Of a stretch of 9,698 nucleotides of DNA, positions 1 through 8,000 are shown in pieces. The notes under the pieces are model-generated. The model was not told the DNA's origin, searched no databases, and was given only the letters and a program-made list of their open reading frames with translations. A program made the position numbers and the translations under genes. This stretch comes from an uncultured Verrucomicrobia subdivision 3 bacterium. GTDB taxonomy: Bacteria; Verrucomicrobiota; Verrucomicrobiia; Limisphaerales; UBA11358. The DNA is taken from NCBI GenBank assembly GCA_903861445.1, contig CAIOUK010000118.1, forward strand, positions 1 through 9,698, written 5' to 3'. Each line of letters starts with the position of its first letter. Positions within the stretch are counted from its first letter, which is position 1.

Positions 1-1
1 G

Positions 2-1015
2 CGGCTGGAGATTTTGCCGGGTGACAAACGCCTGTTGCATCTCACGCTGCCGACGAGCGCAAATTTCTGGTTCGCCTTTGTCAACCAGAACGGCGTGTGG
101 CCGTGGCGCGAGGCGGACCAGATTTTGATTCCGCTGGAACAGCAGTCGCGCGGCGACCAGCCGGTGCCGGTGGAGATTTTTTACAGCAGCACCGTCGGTC
201 AGGCCGGCACCAGTGCGCTGGATTTGGATTTGCTCGCGCCGAAATTTGACCTGCCGCTGGAGAACCTGACGTGGCGCGTCTTCTTGAACGACAAGTGGAC
301 GGTGAAAAAATGGGCGGGCGCGCTGCAGTTGCAGCAGTCGGAAGTCGTGGCCAACGGTGGCGCGCTGGATCTGCAAAGTTATTTGCAGAACGAATCCAGT
401 TTGCGGCAGCAAAAAACGAAGGCGGCCGAGCAGATGCTTTCGCTCGGCAATTCCGCGCTGCAAAACGGCGACCCGCAGCAGGCGCGGCGCGCGTTCGAGT
501 CCGCCTACGGCTTGTCCCAGCACGACGAGGCGTTCAACGAGGACGCGCGCGTGCAACTCAACAACCTCAAGCTGCAGCAGGCATTGGTGGGTTTGAATGT
601 GCGGCAGGCCGCCGTGAACGGCGCGAACGGCGGCATCAGCGGCAAATTGAATGAATTGCGAAACAACAAGGTCGCGAATTACACCCAGCAGGACGCGCAG
701 CAGATTTTCGGATACAACAGCGCCGACGACAACGGCGCGCTGACCAAGCTCGCCGAACAGCTCATCAAACAGCAGGACGCGGCGGTGGCCAGTCCCGCCG
801 TGATTCGCGCGAGCATTCCCGAACAGGGTCGGCTGCTCACCTTCAAACGCGCCGTCGTGGTGGACACTTGGGCGGACTTGAACATCGGACTACAGGCGCG
901 CACGGAAGCGGTTGCTTCATGGAATATCCGTTTGCTAATTATGGCGTTTACGGCATTGGTTCTGGCCGGACTCAGTCTGTTCGCCCGACGCCTGGCACAA
1001 AAACAACAGGCCTGA
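2..1015 (+). CDS. C-terminal part of an unrecognised membrane-anchored protein (5' end outside window)
   Basis: The frame is open to the left edge and ends at TGA 1013-1015, so about 337 C-terminal residues of a longer protein are visible. I do not recognise the family. The first ~110 residues look beta-rich, with aromatic stretches such as NFWFAFVNQNGVWPWRE and NLTWRVFLNDKW. A Gln/Ala-rich helical part follows (about 425-620), including a TPR-like stretch around LGNSALQNGDPQQARRAFESA. After a looser segment there is one strong hydrophobic helix (LLIMAFTALVLAGLSLFA, about 932-985) ending in RRLAQKQQA, which suggests a single-span protein with a short basic cytoplasmic tail. A TTG at 14 could serve as a start, but its context is poor and coding continues upstream of it, so the gene is more likely truncated by the window. 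It converges on the sugar operon with a 55-bp gap and shows no functional link to it. Confidence 0.82.
   Translation, partial: RLEILPGDKRLLHLTLPTSANFWFAFVNQNGVWPWREADQILIPLEQQSRGDQPVPVEIFYSSTVGQAGTSALDLDLLAPKFDLPLENLTWRVFLNDKWTVKKWAGALQLQQSEVVANGGALDLQSYLQNESSLRQQKTKAAEQMLSLGNSALQNGDPQQARRAFESAYGLSQHDEAFNEDARVQLNNLKLQQALVGLNVRQAAVNGANGGISGKLNELRNNKVANYTQQDAQQIFGYNSADDNGALTKLAEQLIKQQDAAVASPAVIRASIPEQGRLLTFKRAVVVDTWADLNIGLQARTEAVASWNIRLLIMAFTALVLAGLSLFARRLAQKQQA
926..988 (+). other. C-terminal transmembrane helix of the unknown protein
   Basis: About 20 consecutive mostly hydrophobic residues lie just before the C-terminus and are followed by Arg-Arg and Lys. By the positive-inside rule the short tail would be cytoplasmic and the large upstream part periplasmic. 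This is read from composition only; no predictor was run. Confidence 0.75.
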
Positions 1016-1070
1016 CCGAATTTACATTTCCGTTTATGAGTTTGCGGCCTCCAGTTACAAAAGGTTCAGG
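1016..1070. other. Convergent intergenic gap without a clear terminator
   Basis: This 55-bp gap separates the stop of the plus-strand gene (TGA 1013-1015) from the stop of the symporter gene (TGA, complement of 1071-1073). It is the longest non-coding stretch in the window. A bidirectional terminator would be expected here. The only pairing I find is a weak, bulged one between CCTGACC (1011-1017) and GGTTCAGG (1063-1070) with a loop of about 45 nt and no T-tract. I see no convincing intrinsic terminator. Confidence 0.6.
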
Positions 1071-3017
1071 TCACCAGAAAATCCAGTTCAAAATCACGCA
1101 ACAAATCAGCAGCGCGATGCCAATCACGCCGGGTTGTTGGTAGAATGGCAAATGGTCGGCGTTGATTTTCGGGGTTAACGAATAGACGAGGCCTTTCAAA
1201 TCCTCGTCGGATTTCGTTCGCGCGGTCGCTAGCGAAATCACCAGCGTGAGCGTAAAGCAGGCGATAAATGCAAACGCCGCCAGCCAGAAATTCTGTGCCA
1301 TGTCGCTGGGGAAAGTCTGCGCGACGCTCAAGTAACCACCTTTCACGCCCGGCAGATTCCCTTTCGAAATCGTCAGCGCGTGAAACAAAGCCGAGCAGCC
1401 GATGCCGCCGAACAGGCCGAGGAACGCGCCGGTGGCCGTCGTGCGTTTCCAAAACATGCCGAGCAGGAACGTCGCGAACAGTGGTGCATTCACGAACCCG
1501 AACACGAGCTGGATGATGTCCATGGCATTGTTGTATTGCGCGGCAAAATATGCCGCGCCGATGCTCAAGACAATGCCGACAACGGTGATGACCTTGCCCA
1601 TCCAAAAATAATGCGCATCGCTTTTGTTCTTCGCAAAATACGCCTGATACAAATCGTAAGTGAAAACGGTGTTGAAGGCGGTGACATTGCCCGCCATACC
1701 GGACATGAACGACGCCAGCAACGCCGTCAGCGCGAGACCGAGCAAACCGGCGGGACAATATTTTTTGACGAGCGAAAGAATCACGCCGTCGTAGTCATAT
1801 TCGGAAATGCTGTTGTAGAGACCGGTTTGGATTTCCATGTCCGTCAGTTTGCCGGCCGCGTTGGCCTTGACAAGTGAGGCGATTTTTTCAGCGTTCACTT
1901 TTTTACCGAGCGCGTCGCTGACTGCCGCCACTCCGGCTGTCGGATTCGCCGCATCCGCCGCTTTCACGGCGGCCACAGCCTGGTCGTAATTTGCCTGCGC
2001 GACTATCGGCGGCGGCACGCGATAACCTTTGTCCGGCATCGAGGTCAGCGCGATGGCGATCATGCCCGGCACGATGACCAGAAACGGAAAAAACATTTTC
2101 GGCACGGCGGCAACGAGCGGCGTGTTGCGCGCGGCGGTCATATTCCTCGCCGCCATTGCGCGCTGGACAACGAGAAAATTGGTGCACCAGTAACCGAAGC
2201 CCAGCACGAAGCACAGGCCGAACAGCATCGCGAAAATATCCACGCCCATCGGATTTTGAGTGGCGCCACCGAGCAGTGGCTGCCAGGCGCTCGACCAGGC
2301 GTTTTCTTTGAAACCGTTTTCCGTAGAAACATGGTGGAGCGCATCCGTCATTTTGCCCCAGCCGCCGACATCTTTTAGTCCGAGATAAACCACCGGCGCG
2401 AAGCCGAGGACGATCATGAAAAACTGCAGCACTTCCGTGTAAATCGCCGAGGTCAGACCGCCTTTCAAAACGTAGAGCAGCACCACGCCGGAGCAAATCC
2501 AGAGATACACATCGTAACTGCCGAGATGAACCAGTCCGAAATTCACGTTGAATTGCCACGGCAGCAAATTGGCCAGCAGCTTTGCCAGCGCGTTCATCGA
2601 GATGCCCGACGCAAAAATCGTCATCACCGCAAAGGCTACGGAGTTCAACGCGCGGACACGTTCGTCAAAGCGCATCTTAAGGTATTCGGGAACGGAACGC
2701 GCCTTGGAGCCGTAGTAAAACGGCATCATGAACACGGCGAGAAAAACCATTGCCGGAATCGCACCCGCCCAATAAAAAAAACAGGTCGCCATGCCGTATT
2801 TCGCGCCGCTGGCCGCCATGCCGACGAGTTCAAGCGCGCCGAGATTGGCCGAAATAAAGGCCAGCCCGGTGACCCACGTCGGAATTGAGCGCGCCGAAGT
2901 GAGGAAATCCGCCGACGTTTTCATGTAACGCGACAGCGTCCAGCCGATGCCGATGACAAAGGCGACGTAGGCGATGAGGATGGTGTAATCAATCCACTGA
3001 AGTTGGATGGGTTGCAT
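1071..3017 (-). CDS. SSS-family Na+:solute symporter (SLC5-like)
   Basis: This 648-aa integral membrane protein should couple Na+ entry to uptake of a small organic solute, here probably the sugar or sugar acid handled by the operon. It has about 13-14 hydrophobic segments. The first is at residues 9-29, and residues ~56-76 (ISANLGALELVGMAASGAKYG) correspond to the family's early broken helix. The family signature region is at 186-199 (GGLTSAIYTEVLQF), with Glu where most members have Asp. The later core helix reads ALLASFMSGMAGNVTAFNT at 432-450 and leads into the conserved FTYDLY. A loop of about 80 residues (328-408), Ala-rich and soluble-looking, lies between two membrane helices and makes the protein longer than typical ~500-560-aa members. 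The last membrane helix is at the extreme C-terminus. It is the final gene of the operon, 21 bp after the SDR gene. No Shine-Dalgarno is visible; the ATG follows CACCT. The substrate cannot be read from the sequence. Confidence 0.95.
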   Translation of the reverse strand: MQPIQLQWIDYTILIAYVAFVIGIGWTLSRYMKTSADFLTSARSIPTWVTGLAFISANLGALELVGMAASGAKYGMATCFFYWAGAIPAMVFLAVFMMPFYYGSKARSVPEYLKMRFDERVRALNSVAFAVMTIFASGISMNALAKLLANLLPWQFNVNFGLVHLGSYDVYLWICSGVVLLYVLKGGLTSAIYTEVLQFFMIVLGFAPVVYLGLKDVGGWGKMTDALHHVSTENGFKENAWSSAWQPLLGGATQNPMGVDIFAMLFGLCFVLGFGYWCTNFLVVQRAMAARNMTAARNTPLVAAVPKMFFPFLVIVPGMIAIALTSMPDKGYRVPPPIVAQANYDQAVAAVKAADAANPTAGVAAVSDALGKKVNAEKIASLVKANAAGKLTDMEIQTGLYNSISEYDYDGVILSLVKKYCPAGLLGLALTALLASFMSGMAGNVTAFNTVFTYDLYQAYFAKNKSDAHYFWMGKVITVVGIVLSIGAAYFAAQYNNAMDIIQLVFGFVNAPLFATFLLGMFWKRTTATGAFLGLFGGIGCSALFHALTISKGNLPGVKGGYLSVAQTFPSDMAQNFWLAAFAFIACFTLTLVISLATARTKSDEDLKGLVYSLTPKINADHLPFYQQPGVIGIALLICCVILNWIFW

Positions 3018-3022
3018 AGGTG
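3015..3022 (-). promoter_or_regulatory. Start context CACCT-ATG of the symporter gene (no Shine-Dalgarno)
   Basis: The 21-bp spacer before the symporter ATG is AT-rich and holds no GGAGG-like element. The start codon is immediately preceded by CACCT. The identical 8-mer precedes and includes the start of the glycosidase-like gene (8126-8133). Whether this has a function or is chance is open. Confidence 0.4.
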
Positions 3023-3038
3023 TTTTGTAAAATATTTA

Positions 3039-3830
3039 TTAACTATCCTGCATCAGCGCGCTACGTCCGCCGTCCACGAGTAGCGTCGTGCCGGAAATGA
3101 ATCCACCGTGTTCGCTCGCCAGAAACGCGCACAACGCGCCGATTTCTCCGACCGAGCCCAGCCGGCCAACCGGATGCAGTTTTTCCGTTCGTGCCCGTTC
3201 CGCCGCCGGGTCGGGAAATGAATTGAACCAAGTGTCGTTGCCCGCCGTGTCAATGAAGCCCGGCGCGATGCCGACGCTGCGGATGCGCGGTCCCCATTCG
3301 ATGGCGAGCGACTGCACCAAACCGAGCAATCCTGCCTTGGCGACGTTGTAAGGAAAGCAGCCGGGAATCGTGCCCCACGCATGGTTTGAACCGATGATGA
3401 TGACGACGCCGTGGCTGGATTTTTCGAGATGCGGCCGCGCAGCGCGCGCGATGCGCCAGTGCGAGGCGAGGTCGAGGTTCATGCATTCGGCCCAATCGGC
3501 CTCGGTGCAATCCTTCGCGCCCTTGAAAATATTTCGGCCCGCGTTGGAAATCACGATGTCCAGTCCGCCAAGTTTTTGCGCGGCGAATTCCACAAACTTT
3601 GCCGGGCCGGCTTCTGTCGCAAGGTTCACGGAAAAATAATGCGCCTTCCGGCCGTGCGATTTCACTGCCTCCACAAACGTGCGCGCGCCGGCATCATCCG
3701 CCGGTCGGCTGCCGCAGCCGACGATATCGCAGCCCGCCTGGGCCAGTGTGCGGGCAATCGCGGCACCGATGCCACTGCTGACGCCGGTGACCAGGGCGCG
3801 TTTGCCGGCCAGATTGATTTCGAGCGGCAT
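3039..3830 (-). CDS. SDR-family NAD(P)-dependent oxidoreductase, probable sugar or sugar-acid dehydrogenase
   Basis: This 263-aa cytosolic Rossmann-fold enzyme has the normal length for a classical short-chain dehydrogenase. The cofactor motif TGVSSGIG is at residues 15-22, SNAG at 95-98 (NNAG in most members), the helix-4 Asn at 118, and the catalytic Ser148, Tyr161 and Lys165 (YNVAK). PGFIDTAG follows at 190-197. The C-terminal FLASEHGGFISGTTLLVDGG is typical of the FabG/glucose-dehydrogenase-like branch. The gene starts 5 bp after the stop of the dehydratase gene, so translational coupling is likely. In such clusters an SDR acts either as sugar 1-dehydrogenase (first step) or as dehydrogenase of the 2-keto-3-deoxy acid. 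The sequence does not decide between them. The first role would complete the pathway with the other genes present, since no other sugar dehydrogenase is visible. Confidence 0.95.
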   Translation of the reverse strand: MPLEINLAGKRALVTGVSSGIGAAIARTLAQAGCDIVGCGSRPADDAGARTFVEAVKSHGRKAHYFSVNLATEAGPAKFVEFAAQKLGGLDIVISNAGRNIFKGAKDCTEADWAECMNLDLASHWRIARAARPHLEKSSHGVVIIIGSNHAWGTIPGCFPYNVAKAGLLGLVQSLAIEWGPRIRSVGIAPGFIDTAGNDTWFNSFPDPAAERARTEKLHPVGRLGSVGEIGALCAFLASEHGGFISGTTLLVDGGRSALMQDS

Positions 3831-3835
3831 AAAGT

Positions 3836-5002
3836 TCAGACGTAAAAGTTTTGCTTCGCTTTGAGTTCGCGGATGCCCGGATGTTTCGCCAATTCCGTTT
3901 CCACCAAATCCACGCCCAAACCCGGGCGGTCAGAGAGTTTAAGGAAACCATTCTTTACGTCCAGCGGATGCGTCAGGACTTCGTCGCGCCATGGCACATC
4001 GTTGACCATGAATTCACAGCGGAAGAAGTTGGGGATGCTCGCGCAGACGTGTGCGCTGGCGAGCGTGCTCAACGGGCCGTTGGGATTGTGCGGCGCAATG
4101 AGCACGCCGTAGGCCTCGGCCATCGTCGCGATCCGTTTCATTTCCGACGGCCCGCCGCAGCGGGTGATGTCCGGCATGATGACGTCGCAGATGTGATTTT
4201 CCAAAATAGGCCGGAAACCGTGGCGCGTGTAATGCCGTTCGCCCACGCAAATCGGCACGCGGCTAGGCAGCCGTTCGCGGAAGGCGCGAAGCGTCTGCGC
4301 GCTTTCTGGGCCGGCGGGTTCTTCATACCAGGTCACACCCAGCGGCGCGAGGCGCTCGGCCATCTTCACGGCGACCTCGAAGTTTAGCATCGCGTGTGTC
4401 TCGATCATCATGTCGAACTCCGGCCCGATTGCTTCGCGCACTGACTTGGTCACGGCGAACGCGGTGTCCTGTTGCGCTGGCGTGAGCGTGAGGTTGGTGT
4501 GCAAATCTTCGCCGTAGAGATAATTCGTGTGCGCGAACGGATCGAATTTCAAGCCGGTGAAGCCCAGTTCTTTCACGCGCTTCGCCTGCCGCGCGTAATC
4601 CGCCGCCGCATGGCCGCCGCCGGTGAACCAGTAGTTCGCATACAGCTGAATTTCTTTGCGGAAGGCACCGCCGAGCAGTTCGTAACACGGCACGCCCAAC
4701 ACCTTGCCCTTCAAATCGAGCAGCGCCATGTCGAGTCCGCTGATCGCGCACATCGAGGCACCGAATGGCCCGATCCAGTTCAGGTCGCGGTAAAGTTTCT
4801 GCCAGATAAAATCCGTGCGCATCGGGTCGAGGCCGATGACGCGCTCGCCAACGTGCCGTGCGGCGGCTTCGATGATGGGGCTGCCCGGCCAGTTGGTCGC
4901 CTCGCCGACGCCGGTGTGGCCGGTGTCGGTGATGACCTTGAGCATGGTCCAGTTGTATTTGACGCCCTCGACGAGCCAGACTTTGACTTCAGTGATTTTC
5001 AT
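3836..5002 (-). CDS. Mandelate racemase/enolase-superfamily sugar-acid dehydratase (galactonate dehydratase-like)
   Basis: This 388-aa cytosolic Mg2+-dependent enzyme is predicted to dehydrate an aldonate to a 2-keto-3-deoxy-aldonate. It has an N-terminal capping domain (about 1-115, with the characteristic ALLDLKGKVLGVPCYELLGG at 93-112) and a C-terminal modified TIM barrel. Expected metal ligands are Glu201 (in ETH, with His203), Glu227 (EEP) and Glu255 (GER). The catalytic dyad is Asp278 (PDITRCGG) and His305 (APHNPNGPL), the arrangement of the D-galactonate dehydratase/mandelate racemase branch. The first barrel strand carries LKFDPF (151-156). The first ligand is Glu rather than the Asp of DgoD, which as far as I recall is usual in a subgroup with this LKFDPF motif. 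The exact substrate is open (galactonate, fuconate, arabinonate or similar), so no gene symbol is given. The gene lies 30 bp after the glycosidase-like gene and 5 bp before the SDR. No Shine-Dalgarno is seen before the ATG. Confidence 0.95.
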   Translation of the reverse strand: MKITEVKVWLVEGVKYNWTMLKVITDTGHTGVGEATNWPGSPIIEAAARHVGERVIGLDPMRTDFIWQKLYRDLNWIGPFGASMCAISGLDMALLDLKGKVLGVPCYELLGGAFRKEIQLYANYWFTGGGHAAADYARQAKRVKELGFTGLKFDPFAHTNYLYGEDLHTNLTLTPAQQDTAFAVTKSVREAIGPEFDMMIETHAMLNFEVAVKMAERLAPLGVTWYEEPAGPESAQTLRAFRERLPSRVPICVGERHYTRHGFRPILENHICDVIMPDITRCGGPSEMKRIATMAEAYGVLIAPHNPNGPLSTLASAHVCASIPNFFRCEFMVNDVPWRDEVLTHPLDVKNGFLKLSDRPGLGVDLVETELAKHPGIRELKAKQNFYV

Positions 5003-5032
5003 GTTGGTTGAGTAGTGAGTTGGAATTGAGAT

Positions 5033-8000
5033 TTATTGCTGACCGAAGGAAGCGGTCCATTCAACGGTCGCATTTTTCGGGCCGGTGAGCGTGAACTCGA
5101 CAAGACCATCCTTCGGTGCGGACAATTGCGCTTTGACCTTGCTGTCCTTGCACTTGATTTCCTTCAGCGAAAAGCCGTTCAAGGCGAGTGTGACAGTGTA
5201 GGGATCGTCGCCGATAATCTTGCTGACGCCGGTCAACGTCTGGCGCTTGTCGCTCCACTCTTCGCGCAACAAGTCGAGATAACCTTGCATGACATGGCGG
5301 TCGGTGGAGAGCACCTGCGGATGGCGCAGCGCTTCACGCACGGAAATCATCCGGACTTCGCCGTTGCGCAGCGACTGTTCCAGCCGGGCGTTGCCCTTGA
5401 GTTTACCGATAAGCAGGTGATTCCAGAAGTCGAAGCAGTAATATTCACGGTCAGGCTTCAATCCCAGCGCGCCGGTGAACGGCTCGCCAGAAAGATTTAT
5501 GCCCACGCGCTTCGGCGCGGATTTGTTGGCGTTGAAAAATGTCACCTGGTGCCATTGCGGGTTCACTTCAAAGTCATAGACCGCCGGCCGGTCAGACACG
5601 AAGGCGTCCACGGGCCGTGCGCTCTTGGGCGCGGCGTGAAACGGAAATACGCGGGTCAAATCATGCAGGGTTTGTGGCGTGAATTGCGAAAAGCTGTTCG
5701 CCAGCAGCAACCGGCCCGAAACCACATACATCATGGTGAGAATCGCCCGCACTTCGTCGGGATTTTTCTGCGCCCGCGCGAGATTTTTGGAGTCGGTGTC
5801 CTGGTTCAGCAGCACGCGGTTTTTATACCAGCGCAGACCGCATCGGGTCACCGTCGTGCCATCCATTTCATCCGTGTCGTTTTCGGTGCGCATGGAGGCA
5901 ATCGCGCCGATGGTCACGTCCGAGCCGAACTCCATGTTGCGTTCGTGAACATAGGAATTCGGCCCAAGGCCGTCGTGCGCCAGCTCGTAAATTTTCCGGT
6001 AGGCTGCGGCCATCGTGGAATAATCATCTTCCATGCCGCCCGCCGTGGCGCGGCCGTTTTCAGGATAATCGAACATCAAACCGCGGACGCCACCGGCCTT
6101 GAGATTGGCAAAAACGTCACGCATGTGCGCCACAAACCCCGGATCGGTATAGTCGTAACCCCAGAGCAGGCCGTTGCGTTGCCAGGCCTTGTGCCAGTCG
6201 GTGAAAACATCGCTGTTGGTTGGCACGGAGCCTTTTTTCCAGGCAAACTGTTTGTTGAAGAGCATGTGGCCTGGAAATTCTTTGGCGTAATCTTCCGAGC
6301 GGAACCCGGTTTGAAAATAGGTCAACGGGATGCCACCCAACTCGGTGACGGCACCGGCCCATTTTTTGGTCGTCTCATACGGCACCACATAGCGACCATT
6401 CTTCGTGAGTTCGCAATCCGTGTCCGGACGCTGCCAGTGCTTGTCGTCCCACCAACCTTGTTGGTTGTTCGGCATATAGGAATCAGGCACGAGCCGGACC
6501 GCTGCGCGGCTGAATTTCAAAAAGCCGCTGGCGGCGATGCGTTTCATCTCGTCCACCGCGCCCGTCGAGGTGTTGTCCGCCGGGCTGTCGCTGTTGTTTT
6601 TACCGTATTCCTTGTCGGCGGCATACCACATGCAGACGGTCGGGAAATCATACATGGATAACTCGATTTCCTGCGCTTGCCGCACGCGTTGGCCGTAATT
6701 TTCCAGTGCGCCGAACGGATCGCTGCCCGTTACATCAAGGTAAAACTGATCCACCGCGACGTAACGCTGACCGGGGTCAACGCGCTTGCCGACCGGGTCG
6801 GCGGCGAACAATTGCGCCGTGAATTTACGTCGCGGCTGCGGACAATCCTTCAGGGTGGTGGGCTTGGCCGGCAACAGCGGTTCGCAGCGTCCGTCGCGCA
6901 GCCAGATTTCGCTCAAATAAACATTGGCATCCGCCGGCAATTTGGCGGCGGTCAGGCTGGTCGTTCCTTTTGCCACGACGATGCGGAGATTGCCCGCGCG
7001 AATCGCCTCGGCGGGCAACGGCAATTCAAATTCCTCCACATCCTGTTTTTTCCGCGTGTCGAAGCGGGGCAAAATGCGGTTCTCCAGCAACGGCAATTTT
7101 TTGGTCACGCCGTCCTGCTCAAACTCCACAAAGATGGATTGCGCGAGATCCGGAAACTTGCCCTGCCGCAATCCCTCCCACCATGAAAACCCCACTGTGT
7201 AAGGCTGGTCTGCTTTGAGTTGGCGCGCCTCGACAATAATTTTTCCGGGTTCCATCACGGAAGTCGCCGTCTCTTCGCAGCGAAATTCATGATCCTGCCA
7301 GACGCGCGCCTTGCTGCCCTTGGTCAGGGCGAGCGTTTCACCACCGGCGCTGGCATCCAGCTTCGTCGCGGGCAAATTGAGATAGCACAGCAGGCTGCTC
7401 TTTTGGTCTTTGCCCAGTTCCAGTTCGATCCGCCGTTTTTGCGCGATGGTGGCGAACTTTTCAAAGTCGTGATACGTCAGCCCGCCCAGCACCAGCACAC
7501 GGCGCTGTTGCGCGTCGGAGAATGTCAGCAGAATGTTATTGCGGGATTGCAAGCCATTGGCGCGGGTCAGCGGCGAATAGGAACGCGGGCCGTGTTCCAC
7601 CGGCTCGCCGCCGCTGAAGCCGTCCACCATCGCGAAATCTTTTGTCTTGTCCACGCCGTCATAAACGACGCCATCGGCTAGCACATGGATGTCTTTGATG
7701 CGAACAATCTCCTTGGTGGAATTCACGAGGCCGCCGCTCGCGCTGAAAAAATCCTGCCCCTCGTAAAGCGCAAAGGAAAATTGCAGTTCCGGCGCGCTCG
7801 GAGATTTGAAGCTCAGGTCGAGCGCCAGCCCCTTGCCGTTCGTATCCTTCACCGAACGCTGTTTCCACGTCCGCTCGACACCGACGGCGTCCGAAGACCA
7901 GTCATTGATTTTCAACCGCACCTGGGAAAGGGCAGGGTGGGTGTCGCCTTGATTAAAAATCTGGTAAGTGCCGTGCGCCAGATCGAACTCCAGCCGCACA

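Noticed and set aside
14..16. TTG as true start of the left-edge gene, with GGAG at 7-10
   Set aside because: Spacing of only 3 nt is too short for a ribosome binding site, and the frame continues open to the window edge with compatible residues. A truncated longer gene is more likely.
1008..1071. Possible terminator hairpin from CCTGACC and GGTTCAGG
   Set aside because: The stem is short and bulged, the loop is about 45 nt and no T-run follows on either strand.
1066..1758. A 230-codon minus-strand frame overlapping the symporter gene
   Set aside because: Out-of-frame shadow of the symporter: Arg/His-rich translation without hydrophobic segments or motifs.
3018..3045. AT-rich stretch before the symporter as an internal promoter
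   Set aside because: A TAAATAT-like -10 can be drawn on the minus strand, but no matching -35 is seen at proper spacing. AT-richness alone in a 21-bp spacer is not enough.
3694..3951. An 85-codon minus-strand frame spanning the dehydratase/SDR junction
   Set aside because: Both flanking genes have intact, motif-supported frames through this point, so it is a shadow rather than a small linking gene.
5036..6661. A 541-codon open frame on the plus strand opposite the glycosidase-like gene
   Set aside because: It lies fully antisense to a gene with a signal peptide and recognisable fold. The translation is rich in Arg, His, Val and Gly with no motif, as expected from the reverse strand of GC-rich coding DNA.
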